From Engelhardtia mirabilis (lineage in GTDB: Bacteria > Planctomycetota > UBA1135 > GCA-002686595), in contig NZ_CP036287.1 of assembly GCF_007748095.1 (NCBI RefSeq), forward strand, positions 1,922,001 to 1,986,000: DNA of 64,000 bases, given 5' to 3'. Shown here in pieces: positions 45,086 through 53,809 of this stretch. The position numbers and the translations under genes were made by a program. Every line of letters starts with the position of its first letter. Within the stretch, counting starts at the first letter, position 1. The notes beneath the pieces were generated by a model. That model had not been told where the DNA came from, did no database searches, and saw nothing but the letters and a program-made list of their open reading frames with translations.

Positions 45086-45143
45086 AATGCGCAGGGCGAG
45101 GCCGCCGGGTCCGGTCCAACCGGGATCCGGCGGCCTCGCGCAT
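45086..45143 (-). terminator. Long hairpin downstream of the outer-membrane protein gene
   Basis: GCGAGGCCGCCGG (45096-45108) pairs with its complement at 45127-45139; outer AATGC/GCATT extends it across a bulge. On the coding strand it is followed by GCATTTTCGG, so here a short T-tract is present. Confidence 0.75.
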
Positions 45144-46535
45144 TCAGCGGACGGGGGCCTGGGGCCCGCCGATGCCGACGCTGAACCCGATCGAGGCGAT
45201 CAGGTCCGAGTCGCCCTCGAAGCTGGTCTCGAAGTCCGAGCCGAAGCTGGCCACCAGGGCGTACCCCTCGGAGACCTGGAACTCGAGCACCGCCGCCCAG
45301 CGCTCGGTCTCGTCGTCGCCGCCGAGGTTCCGCAGCAGGTACTCGGTCGAGAGGTTGATGTCCTCGCGCACGCGCCAGATCGCGCGAGCACCCACGTCGA
45401 GGAACTCGTCGTTCCGATCGTCGATGCCGTCCCAGATGTAGCGGGCCACGCCAAGGAACGTGAGGGAGCTGGCAACCCGACCACCACCGCTGCCTTTCGT
45501 CGATGGGGTGTAGCCCGCCGTGAGCCAGCCGGCCGTCCGCGTGAACTCCCCGTCGCCCGCGTCCCCGTCCACGAAGTCGACCGCGCCCGCCGACGCGAGC
45601 TCGACGGTCCAGCCGTAGCGTTCCTTGTCGAGCTCCCTCAGAGCCGTGGCCGCTCGGTCGACTTCGGCCTCGGCGCGGGCCCGAGAGCCGGCGAGATCAT
45701 CGGGATCGAGGCCATTGCCCCTTAGCTCCGTCACGATCTTCGCCTCAGCCACCTCCTTGTCGGCCAGGTCGCGGAGGCTCGAGGACAGATCTCGTTCGAG
45801 CGCGTCGAGTTGAGCCGTGAGTCTGGCGCGTTGCGCCCAGAGTTCCTCGCCGACGGTCGCGGCCCCCGCGATCTGCCGGGCAACTTGCTCCAGTTGCGCG
45901 CGCAAGTTGGCGAGGGGGTCGGACATGGAGGCGATGAGCGTGACGACCGCCTCCTTCTCCGCCCGGAGATCAGCCAAGTCCGAGGACAACAGCACGTCGA
46001 CCTGTGCATCACGGAGCCCTTCAACCTGCTTCTCGAAGGCTCCGAACCCTTCAGACACCTGCTTGCATGGCGTCCCGTCCATGAGGAGCAGCCGCGTTCC
46101 TAGTCCCAGCCTGGTTCCCCGCTCGTTCGGCGCCGAAGCTCGCGCCGCGATCTCGGTCGTCGCGATCGAGATCGAGAAGGTCTGGATCGCTGTCTCCCAG
46201 GGGTCTCGCTCGTATCGCTCCTTGTAAGTCAGCTCCTTGTGATCGAACCACCAGTAGGGCGAGAACTCGAGCGCGAGGTCGGTCGGAACGTCGCGCGTGC
46301 CGGCGTCGAGGGACGAGACGATCGACGTGAAGAAGTCCCTCGGAGCGATCGGTCGGTCGATGTTGGTGGGCGCGACACCGAGCAGGGTGAAGGCCGGGGA
46401 CGAGGGGACGCGGAAGGGCTCCAGGTCGATCGGCTTCTCATCCTGGACGGCCCGGACCGGCGCAGCGATGGACGTCGCAGCGATCAGGGTCACCACAAGG
46501 AGGCCGCACGAGCGGGCACGGATTCGGAACTGCAT
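45144..46535 (-). CDS. Outer-membrane beta-barrel protein with internal coiled coil
   Basis: 463 residues with a signal peptide (residues 1-29). The N-terminal part (FFTSIVSSLDAGTRDVPTDLALEFSPYWWF, here in two pieces: SIVSSLDAG, DLALEFSPYWWF) and the C-terminal 140 residues have alternating aromatic/polar strands of an outer-membrane barrel. Residues about 165-305 between them are a long charged helix with heptad-like spacing (LRAQLEQVARQIAG; LTAQLDALERDLSSSL), predicted as a coiled coil. Such an insertion could reach into the periplasm or outside. The protein ends with GGPQAPVR rather than an aromatic residue. It follows the small gene at 46541-46888 by 5 bases. Confidence 0.68.
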   Translation of the reverse strand: MQFRIRARSCGLLVVTLIAATSIAAPVRAVQDEKPIDLEPFRVPSSPAFTLLGVAPTNIDRPIAPRDFFTSIVSSLDAGTRDVPTDLALEFSPYWWFDHKELTYKERYERDPWETAIQTFSISIATTEIAARASAPNERGTRLGLGTRLLLMDGTPCKQVSEGFGAFEKQVEGLRDAQVDVLLSSDLADLRAEKEAVVTLIASMSDPLANLRAQLEQVARQIAGAATVGEELWAQRARLTAQLDALERDLSSSLRDLADKEVAEAKIVTELRGNGLDPDDLAGSRARAEAEVDRAATALRELDKERYGWTVELASAGAVDFVDGDAGDGEFTRTAGWLTAGYTPSTKGSGGGRVASSLTFLGVARYIWDGIDDRNDEFLDVGARAIWRVREDINLSTEYLLRNLGGDDETERWAAVLEFQVSEGYALVASFGSDFETSFEGDSDLIASIGFSVGIGGPQAPVR

Positions 46536-46540
46536 CGCGC

Positions 46541-46888
46541 TCAGCCCTTCAGGTTGAAGATCGCCCGGAAGAGCATCGAGTCACCATCGTTCTCGACCAC
46601 TCCGGTGGAGACGAAGGTCTGGTCCTGGGCGCCGCCAGCCAGCTTGTAGGTGACCGTCAAGCGGTTGGTCTCGTCCCGCACGTCGGTGACGACCGACTTG
46701 ACCCGGACCTTCTTGCCCTTCAGCGAGCCAGGCTTGCCGAGCTCCAGGTCGCCGATGTCGCCGCGGCACTTCTCGGCCGAGTTGAGACGCACCAGAGAGG
46801 TGCCGAACTGGCCGTTTCCAATGGTGACGGTCAGTAGAACGGGTTCGGCGCCGAGCTGATAGTCGGCCTCCAGAGCTGCCTCGCGCAT
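46541..46888 (-). CDS. Small beta-rich protein, first gene of the barrel operon
   Basis: 115 residues from the ATG at 46888, preceded by GGAGGAG at 4-nt spacing, the strongest ribosome site in the window. No signal peptide. The sequence is predicted mostly beta (VLLTVTIGNGQFGTSLVRL; RLTVTYKLAGGAQDQTFVST) with one Cys. It has no family I recognise. High predicted translation and the 5-base gap to the barrel gene suggest that the two products work together. Confidence 0.65.
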   Translation of the reverse strand: MREAALEADYQLGAEPVLLTVTIGNGQFGTSLVRLNSAEKCRGDIGDLELGKPGSLKGKKVRVKSVVTDVRDETNRLTVTYKLAGGAQDQTFVSTGVVENDGDSMLFRAIFNLKG

Positions 46889-47309
46889 GATTCTCCTCCG
46901 TATTCGGGGACGACGGGTACGAGTTGAAGAACGCAATCGAGCGGAGGCGCGGCGCTGTTTCTCGCCGAAATAATGATTCTCTGGCCCGCCGCCAGCGGTG
47001 CCAACGCACCACGGCGAAGCCGTTCGGAGCGGTCACCCTTGGTCCCAACCGGAGGGATCGAGGCAGCCCTGGGCCGGCCCGGGGTGATGGCGCGCATCGG
47101 AGCGGTCGAGTCCTACCGCTGCCGGGCGCTCTTCGGACCGGGTCGTTCCACCTGCGCCGGGAGTCCCAGGCTCTCGCACTCCTGCGGGAATCGCCAGATT
47201 CCCTGGGACAGCTCCGCGGCGTTGCGGTTCAGTCGCCTTGGATCGAACCGAGCCGACACCAGCCCCTGCCGAGCTCGCAGCCCGGCCCACCCCCGAAAGT
47301 CCATCCGGA
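46889..47309. other. 421-base divergent intergenic region
   Basis: This region separates the divergent small-protein operon and the secreted protein gene at 47310. It has an AT-richer patch around 46966-46982 (CGAAATAATGATTC) that could hold promoter elements, and a GC-rich palindromic stretch around 47068-47084. I see no credible gene or RNA in it; longer open frames here lack coding character. Confidence 0.4.
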
Positions 47310-48290
47310 ATGAAGACAGTGACATCTCGAGCATCGATAGGTCGATCCGACCAGCCACGATTCGGCCTGCGGTCGGTCGGGAGCGGGCTTCTACTCGGAC
47401 TCGCCGTCGCGACCGGCGCGGGCGCGTCGGCGCAGGAGTTGCTCGTCAACGGCAACGCCGAAGTCGCGTCCCTGGCCGCTTGGAGCGCGACGCCGGAGGT
47501 CAAGATCGTCGCGGCCCAGGTCCAGACCGCGGGTACGGTGACTCCCTTCGAGGGCGCCCTCTTCTTCACCTTCGCCGGGAAGGCCAGTGGGTCGGCGTCG
47601 ATGGTCCAGGGCGGTACGACGGGCCTCTCCGCGGGTGCGCTGTTCGTGCTGCGCGGGCGCGTTCAAGTCGAGTTCGGAGACCTGGCCGAGGCGCGGGTGC
47701 GCTTCTTCCAGGGCGCTGCGCTGCTCGGCTCGGCGACCACCGGGCCGATGAACCCGGCCACCGGCCTGTGGGACACGTTCGAGCTGCCGGCCGTGGTCCC
47801 CCTCGGAAGCGATCGCTGGGAGGTCGAGCTGCGCGGCACGCTCGTGACGGGCACCTTCGTCAACGTGTTCTACGACCTGCTCTCGCTCTCCGCCTGCAAC
47901 GCCAGTGTCGCGGCCGCCGAGGTCGTGCGCCTGGGCTCGCCGCCGAACCCGAGCGCGCTGCTCCCCGGCTTGACTTCGGCGCCCGTGCTCGGCGCGACGT
48001 GGGACCCGGTGATCTCGCATGCCTCGTTCGCGCCCAACGCGACGCTGGACCTGCTCTGCGTCACACCCGGACCGACCAATGTGTCGCTGCCCGGGCTCGG
48101 CACACTGCTCTGCAACACCGCACAGATCCTGATCCTCCAACCGGTGCCGGCCGGCCAGCCGTTCCAAGTGCCGGTACCGGCGAGTTGCGGTCTCGTGGGA
48201 GTCGGGCTGTACACGCAAGGGGCCTCGGTGGACGCGAACGGCGTCATCTCTTTGACCAACGCGCTCGACATCACGCTCGGGACGTTCTGA
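47310..48290 (+). CDS. Secreted protein with lineage-type C-terminal domain
   Basis: 326 residues with a signal peptide (about residues 1-42; GLLLGLAVATGAGASAQ). Residues about 45-195 form a beta-sandwich-like domain that opens with ELLVNGNAEVASLAAWSA, typical of carbohydrate-binding or PEP-anchored proteins starting with a damaged-goods NG-E motif. After Cys198 the last 125 residues (VVRLGSPPNPSALLPG, then the end SLTNALDITLGTF) form a second domain also seen in form at the C-terminus of the convergent beta-propeller protein. No catalytic residues are visible. Function unknown; cell-surface location is inferred. Confidence 0.68.
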   Translation: MKTVTSRASIGRSDQPRFGLRSVGSGLLLGLAVATGAGASAQELLVNGNAEVASLAAWSATPEVKIVAAQVQTAGTVTPFEGALFFTFAGKASGSASMVQGGTTGLSAGALFVLRGRVQVEFGDLAEARVRFFQGAALLGSATTGPMNPATGLWDTFELPAVVPLGSDRWEVELRGTLVTGTFVNVFYDLLSLSACNASVAAAEVVRLGSPPNPSALLPGLTSAPVLGATWDPVISHASFAPNATLDLLCVTPGPTNVSLPGLGTLLCNTAQILILQPVPAGQPFQVPVPASCGLVGVGLYTQGASVDANGVISLTNALDITLGTF

Positions 48291-48300
48291 TCGCGCCGCC

Positions 48301-48333
48301 CCGTGCCACCCCGGTGTCGTGGGGGGGGCACGG
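48301..48333. terminator. Hairpin between convergent secreted-protein genes
   Basis: CCGTGCC pairs with GGCACGG, continued after one mismatch by CCCC with GGGG, between the stops at 48290 and 48349. Confidence 0.55.
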
Positions 48334-48348
48334 AGCGGGCGCTGTCGA

Positions 48349-50544
48349 TCAGGGCAGGTACTCGACCTGCAACGCGTTGCTGAAGGCCACGAGCACCTCG
48401 GCCGAGTAGTTCAGCACGATCGCCTGGGCGTAGACCGTGGCCGGACCGATGCCACCCTGGAGCGGGCCGAGGGTGACCACACCATCGAGGTCGGTCAGGC
48501 CCAAGACAAGTACCTGCGGTGGGCTCGGTACCAGGTTCCCGCCGAACAGCGGCGTGGGGTTGGCAGCCGTGCCCACCGCGAGCCAGGCCAGGGTCGACGC
48601 GGGCGCGCCCGCCACAGTCAGCGTCGCCGTCCCGCCGGTCGCGAGCTGGTCGCCGCAGATGGTGAGGGTCAACTCACCGGGGCCGGCGAATCCGAGCGAC
48701 GTCTGGCATGTGGCGATCTCGAAGGGTTCGCTGCTGTGGGCGAAGAACGGATCGCCAGGGAAGACGCGCACGACGGCGTTCTGGGTCGTCGGCCCGGTGA
48801 CCGTCCAGTTGTACGAGCCCGTGTTGGGCGCCTGCAGGACGATGTCCTCCCACGGACCTCCGTCACGCGAGACCTGGATGGCCTGCGCGGTGGAGAACTG
48901 GGTGGGGACCCACTTGACGGTGTGGACCTGCCCCACGATCCAGGTCTCACCCAGGGCGGGGGCGGTGACGACGCCTGCCGGCGTACTCGTCTGGGCGAAG
49001 GTGGTGACGTCGATCTCGTCGCAGCAGTCGGTGACCTTCAAGCGGTAGGTCTTGGTCAGGTTCTGGTGCGGGGAGGTCGTGAGGGTCGAGTCGGTCGACA
49101 GGATCGGACCCAGGGCTCCGCCGAAGTCGGTCAGGATCTCGCGCCACTCGTAGAGCAGCGGTCCGCCCTCGGGATCCGCGCTGGCCGATCCGTCGAGGAT
49201 CTTCGGATCGAACGGCGGAACCACGGCTTCGCCCGTGATCGAGGCCACCGGCGGCAGATTCTGACTGCAATCGCAGGGCAGTACCGTGGACGGTGCCAAT
49301 GTCACGAGTCGCGTCGTGGACGCGAAGTTCTCACAGACCGTCTTGCGCTGCCAGGTGATGAAGACCGAGCCGTCGCCCAGGATCAGGGGCGTGCGCCCGG
49401 TGATGCACTGCCCAGAAATCGGGTTGAAGATGAACTTGATGGCGCCGCTGACCGGCGAGAAGCCGATCACCTTGTCGTCCCCGGTCCAGGTGTAGAGCGT
49501 GTCATCGGCCCCGGCTACCGGAACACTCCACTCGTCGAAGCCCGTCGGGAAGGGGATCGAGCTGACGAGCTGACCGGTGGGCGAAACGCGATAGAGCTTG
49601 TTCCAGAAGGCGACCACGTCCCCGTTGGCTAGCAGCACCGGCGAGGCCACGGCGTTGGCGACGGAGTAGATGCCGAAGGGGCCGCCGAAGGGCACGCTCC
49701 AGACCACCGCGCCGGTGTCGGCGTCGAAGGCCACGAGCAGCGCCTGGGTCGGCGCGACGGGCCCGCCCTTCGTGGCGCAGACGATGACCAGGTCACCGTG
49801 GATCAGGGGCGGACTGACCACGCGCTCGAAGGCGCCACCGGGTACCGACCACAGGATCGCGCCGCTGTTCGGGTCGATGCGTCGCAGGCGCTGGTCGCCG
49901 CCGGTCTGGTACAGCCTGCCGTCGGTCGACAGGGACATGGGCATGGCCGTGGGCTGGCCCGCCACCGTGGAGTTCCACAGCAGGTTGCCCGCCGGGTCGA
50001 GGGCGAAGCGCACCGAGCTCTCGAGCACCGGCGACTGGCTGGTGTAGACGTTGGACGAGCCGTAGATCGTGCCGTCGGGGGCGACGGTGACGGGGGCCCG
50101 CGGACCGCCGGGGGTGGGCAGGGTGAAGGTCCAGTCGAGGGTCCCGTCGGGCTGGTAGGCGCGCACGTAGCCCGGGGTGACCGTGTCGCCCAGGGATCCG
50201 CTGGCCACGTACAGGCGGCCATCGGGGCCGACCGTGGTGAACTTGCCGGCGTTCGGGACCGACCACAGCTGGGCACCCGACGCCGGATCGATGGCTCGCA
50301 GGATCGAGAAGGTGTTCAGGTAGACGGTGCCGTCTGCGCCGACCACCGGCTCACTGTCGAGCGCGGTGCCGCCGCCGATGGTGAGCTCCGGGTAGAGGAC
50401 ATCGGAGGTTTGGGAGGCGATCACCGGGCTGCGCCCGGTGCGTTGGTTGTCGTGCCGAACCGTCGGCCAGGGCGAGGTCTGGGCCAGGGCCGCGGAGGCG
50501 GCCAAGGGGATCAGCAAGGCGGAGGAGAGGGTCGCTCGAAGCAT
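48349..50544 (-). CDS. Secreted PQQ-like beta-propeller protein
   Basis: 731 residues with a signal peptide (residues 1-21, SAALAQ). Residues about 25-430 contain repeated blades of the PQQ/quinoprotein type, for example YPELTIGGGTALDSEPVVGADGTVYLNT (shortened: PVVGADGTVYL), AIDPASGAQLWSVPN and VAFDADTGAVVWSVPF. A Cys-rich link (LPCDCSQNLPPVASITG) leads to a PKD-like domain (SASADPEGGPLLYEW), then a further Ig-like domain and a C-terminal domain similar to that of the convergent gene. No PQQ-binding tryptophan/Cys-Cys set is seen, so enzymatic dehydrogenase activity is unlikely; a surface-binding scaffold is more probable. Confidence 0.83.
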   Translation of the reverse strand: MLRATLSSALLIPLAASAALAQTSPWPTVRHDNQRTGRSPVIASQTSDVLYPELTIGGGTALDSEPVVGADGTVYLNTFSILRAIDPASGAQLWSVPNAGKFTTVGPDGRLYVASGSLGDTVTPGYVRAYQPDGTLDWTFTLPTPGGPRAPVTVAPDGTIYGSSNVYTSQSPVLESSVRFALDPAGNLLWNSTVAGQPTAMPMSLSTDGRLYQTGGDQRLRRIDPNSGAILWSVPGGAFERVVSPPLIHGDLVIVCATKGGPVAPTQALLVAFDADTGAVVWSVPFGGPFGIYSVANAVASPVLLANGDVVAFWNKLYRVSPTGQLVSSIPFPTGFDEWSVPVAGADDTLYTWTGDDKVIGFSPVSGAIKFIFNPISGQCITGRTPLILGDGSVFITWQRKTVCENFASTTRLVTLAPSTVLPCDCSQNLPPVASITGEAVVPPFDPKILDGSASADPEGGPLLYEWREILTDFGGALGPILSTDSTLTTSPHQNLTKTYRLKVTDCCDEIDVTTFAQTSTPAGVVTAPALGETWIVGQVHTVKWVPTQFSTAQAIQVSRDGGPWEDIVLQAPNTGSYNWTVTGPTTQNAVVRVFPGDPFFAHSSEPFEIATCQTSLGFAGPGELTLTICGDQLATGGTATLTVAGAPASTLAWLAVGTAANPTPLFGGNLVPSPPQVLVLGLTDLDGVVTLGPLQGGIGPATVYAQAIVLNYSAEVLVAFSNALQVEYLP

Positions 50545-50778
50545 GGGATGAATGGGGTGGGGGTCAGCCGTGGTTCCCCAGCCGGGGCCACAGGTGCGTT
50601 GCGCCGGGGGCCCGTGCGCAAATGGCGTGCCCGCAGCAGCGGGGTGGACTGGGGACCGCAATCCCGTGCGGCGCTGCCTCGGCGGTCTGGATCGGGGACC
50701 CGGGTCCAGGACCTGGACCGGAAGTCGGCCCCGCAGGGTGGGTGGGAGGTCTCCCGCGCCGGGCGCCGCTGCCCCGGC

Positions 50779-52449
50779 TCAGGTCGGCAGGTCGCCCGGT
50801 TCCAGGCGCTCACCGGCCGCGAGGCGCGCGTGCACGTGCTCGAACACGCGCCGATCGAGCTCGCGCTGCTGGGGTGCGCGGCGCTCCAGCGAGCGCAGGG
50901 GCATGGCCACCCGTTGGTTGCCCTCGAGGGCCCCGGCGTTGCGGTCCAGGAAGGCCCAGTAGAGCCGCGTGACAGGGCAGTTCCGCTTGGGGTGGAAGGC
51001 GCAGTCACCGCAGTGGTCGCCCATGCGGTCGATGTAGGCCGCGCCTGACACGTAGGGCTTGGTGGTCATCAGCTCGCCCACCGCGAAGGTGCCCATGCCC
51101 AGCACGTTGGGCTCGACGACCCAATCGTAGGCGTCGTCGTAGGCGACCCAGAACCAGTCGGTCAGCTCGCGGGGCGAGATGCCCAGCAGGGTGCCCAGGT
51201 TCGCGAGCACCATCAGGCGCGTGATGTGGTGGCCGCTGCCCGTGCTCCAAACGGTCGCGACCTCGTGGTCCAAGCAGCGCAGGCCCGACTCGCTACCCCA
51301 GAAGGCGGGCGGGAGCTCGGCCGTGGTGTCGAGGGCGGAGGGCGCTGCGCCGCCGTCGAGGCCCTCGACCGCTTCGGACGACTCCCAGGCGCGGCCGGAC
51401 CAGCGCGACCAACCGCCGTCGCCGGGGGACCGGGCGATCGCTCCATCCATGCCGGTCGAGGTCCGCAGGCCGTCGGTGGCCTCGTGCACCTGGTGCACGA
51501 ACTCGCGCCAGCCCAGCACCTGGCGAATGAAGCCCTCGGCGCTCTGCAGCGGCAGGTCCATGTCCAGCACGTCGTCCACCACCTCGCGCGGCAGCAGTCG
51601 ATGCAGGTGCAGGAGCGGAGCGATGCGGGTGTGGAACAGGTTGTTCGCCCGGGTCGACATGGCGTCCTGGAACGGGCCGAAGTGCTCCAGGCACTCGCGG
51701 CGCGCCCAGGTCCACAGGGCGCGGGCGTCGTCGCGCGTGGCCGGCAGGGTGTCGGCGTCGATCTCGCCCGGGTGGTGGGCGAACTCGCGCTCGACGAGCT
51801 CGAGCACCTCGCGCGTGACCGCGTCGGGCTGGAAGGTTGGAAGCGCGGGGGCGGGGGGCGCGCCGCTCCAGGTGCCGCGGTTGTCGGCGTCGAAGCTGTA
51901 CTTGCCACCGACCGGCTTGCCGCGCTCGTCCATCAACACGCCGGTGCGCTGGCGGACCTCGCGGTAGAAGCGATCCATGCGCCACGGTGCGCCGCGTGGA
52001 TGGGCGCGTTCCAGGTCGGCAGGCTCGGTCAGCCAGCCCTCGTGTGGCCGGAGCTCCAGCGCCCCGGTGTCCACCAGCGGCTGCAGGTCCGCGCGCAGCT
52101 CGCGCTCGGCGGGCCGCATGCAGACCAGCGGCCCCAGCTCCCGCGCCAGGGGGGCCAGGGCCGCGCGGTAGGGGCCCCGGGCCACCACGTGCCGGACAGC
52201 CACACCACGTTCGGCCTGCTCCAGAGCGAAGTGCCGCTGGTTGGCCAGGACCAGGGCCAGCTTGCGGCGGTGGTAGGGCCTCCGCGCCGCCTTCCAGGGA
52301 CTCTCGACCAGGACGATGCCTGCGCGCTCGGGGCCCAGGGACGCCAGCGGGCCGATGCGATCGGTCAGTTGGTCGTAGGGGACGAAGACCCAGGTCCGAC
52401 CCTCGGGGTCGGCGGAGCGGTCGTCGAGGGCCTCGCGGAACGCTCCCAT
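50779..52449 (-). CDS. FeS-type bacterial cryptochrome/photolyase (PhrB-like)
   Basis: 556 residues of the deoxyribodipyrimidine photolyase-related group, DNA repair enzymes that use FAD, a lumazine-type antenna and a [4Fe-4S] cluster. Four cysteines C392, C480, C483 and C491 stand at spacings 88, 3 and 8; in Agrobacterium PhrB, as I recall, they are 88, 3 and 13 apart, so the cluster site is almost certainly intact. The helical core has RANNLFHTRIAPLLHL, FIRQVLGWREFVHQVH and GMGTFAVGELMTTKPYVSG. Cytoplasmic. (6-4) photoproduct repair is the likely activity. The gene stands alone. Confidence 0.93.
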   Translation of the reverse strand: MGAFREALDDRSADPEGRTWVFVPYDQLTDRIGPLASLGPERAGIVLVESPWKAARRPYHRRKLALVLANQRHFALEQAERGVAVRHVVARGPYRAALAPLARELGPLVCMRPAERELRADLQPLVDTGALELRPHEGWLTEPADLERAHPRGAPWRMDRFYREVRQRTGVLMDERGKPVGGKYSFDADNRGTWSGAPPAPALPTFQPDAVTREVLELVEREFAHHPGEIDADTLPATRDDARALWTWARRECLEHFGPFQDAMSTRANNLFHTRIAPLLHLHRLLPREVVDDVLDMDLPLQSAEGFIRQVLGWREFVHQVHEATDGLRTSTGMDGAIARSPGDGGWSRWSGRAWESSEAVEGLDGGAAPSALDTTAELPPAFWGSESGLRCLDHEVATVWSTGSGHHITRLMVLANLGTLLGISPRELTDWFWVAYDDAYDWVVEPNVLGMGTFAVGELMTTKPYVSGAAYIDRMGDHCGDCAFHPKRNCPVTRLYWAFLDRNAGALEGNQRVAMPLRSLERRAPQQRELDRRVFEHVHARLAAGERLEPGDLPT

Positions 52450-52659
52450 GGGGGAGGCCTAGGTCAGGGGGATGACGCTTTCGAGGCCTGTGGGAGGGGT
52501 TGGCGCCCCCGCCAGCGACTTTTTTGGCCTTAAGGGAGTTTCGGGTCGTGAGATTGGCTGTAGCGTTGCGCCCCTCGGGCCAGGGCCAGGCCGAGACCGC
52601 GACAGCGCTCGGCCGGCAACCCCCGGGGCTCCCGACCCCCTCCCCTCCCCTGACACCTG

Positions 52660-53652
52660 ATGCGCTCCATCAAGCTCCTTCCCCTTGCAGCGCTCCCGCT
52701 GCTCGGCTGCGCTGCCCCGGCCCAGCTCAATGCCTCCGCACCGGCCGGCGTCGCCCTGCCCGACCCCGTGGCCGAGCCCCAGCCGTTCACCTCTTCGGCC
52801 CCCTTCGCGGCGGCTCCCCTGGCTGCCACTGACGACGGCCTGTTCTCGGCGCGCTGGGCCGACAACCCCTGGAACGGCCGGCTGACCGACCCGGTGACCC
52901 AACCCTATTGGTTCGAGTCGCCCCTGCACCACACCAGCGTGCGGCCCGTGATCATCCGCCACTGGTTCCCGAGCGACTCGGTCTTCAAGGGCGGCACCCT
53001 CGACGTGCTCGCGCTCCAGGCGCGCCTGGCGATCACCCAGCGCTTCTCGGTCATCGCGACCAAGGACGGCTACTTCAACCTCGAGCCCGACGAACCCGCC
53101 CTCGAGGGCGACGGCTACGCGGACATCGCCGGCGGCGCCAAATACGCCTTCATCGACGACCCGAGTGCGGGCTACCTGCTCACCGGCGGCCTGGTGTTCG
53201 AGTTGAGCCAGGGCACGCGCGAAGTCTTCCAAGGCAACGGCGACGGCGTGCTGCGGCCCTTCGTCAGCGGCGCCTGGGACCGGGAAGAGCTGGACCTGCT
53301 CTACACGCTCGGGCTGAACTACCCGCTCGACGACGACGCCGAGAGCACCTCCTTCGACTTCCACCTGAACGCGACCTACGCCGCCACCGAGAACCTGCGG
53401 CCGATGATCGAGTTCAACGGGATCCACTACATCTCCGACGGCTCGGCCGCACCCTTCGACTTCGAGGGCGTCGACGTGGTCAACCTCGGGTCGAACGATG
53501 TGGCGGGCAACACGATCGTCACCGGCGCCATCGGCGGTCGCTGGCTGATTGGCGACAACGCCTCGATCGGCCTGGCCTACGAGTTGGCCCTATCGGGACG
53601 CCAGGACATCTTCGACGACCGGGTCATGCTCGATCTGATTCTGAAACTCTGA
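52660..53652 (+). CDS. Outer-membrane lipoprotein with beta-barrel-like body
   Basis: 330 residues. The N-terminus (LPLAALPLLGC, Cys17) is a lipoprotein signal. The body has alternating hydrophobic strands ended by turns typical of an outer-membrane barrel (LQARLAITQRFSVIATKDGYFNL, shortened: ARLAITQRFSVIATKDGY; GLNYPLDDDAESTSFDF; GGRWLIGDNASIGLAYELAL) and ends VMLDLILKL. The combination of a lipid anchor and barrel strands is unusual but found in outer-membrane proteins of unknown role. No family is assigned. Isolated plus-strand gene ending at a clear terminator. Confidence 0.7.
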   Translation: MRSIKLLPLAALPLLGCAAPAQLNASAPAGVALPDPVAEPQPFTSSAPFAAAPLAATDDGLFSARWADNPWNGRLTDPVTQPYWFESPLHHTSVRPVIIRHWFPSDSVFKGGTLDVLALQARLAITQRFSVIATKDGYFNLEPDEPALEGDGYADIAGGAKYAFIDDPSAGYLLTGGLVFELSQGTREVFQGNGDGVLRPFVSGAWDREELDLLYTLGLNYPLDDDAESTSFDFHLNATYAATENLRPMIEFNGIHYISDGSAAPFDFEGVDVVNLGSNDVAGNTIVTGAIGGRWLIGDNASIGLAYELALSGRQDIFDDRVMLDLILKL

Positions 53653-53752
53653 CCTCTTCGAGGTCGAGCCGCGCGCAGCTCCGTGATCGCGCGCGGCCAA
53701 TCGAACCCTCCGTCCGCAGTCGTCGTGTGGCGGAGGTAACCGAGGGACGGTG

Positions 53753-53780
53753 GGCCCCGTCGCGGCAACGCGGCGGGGCC
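53753..53780. terminator. Terminator with T-rich tail
   Basis: GGCCCCGTCGC pairs with GCGGCGGGGCC (one G-T) around GGCAAC and is followed on the plus strand by TCTTCCTTGT. It lies between the convergent lipoprotein and DNA methyltransferase genes. Confidence 0.7.
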
Positions 53781-53809
53781 TCTTCCTTGTCCGACGCGAG
53801 CGCGCCCGT

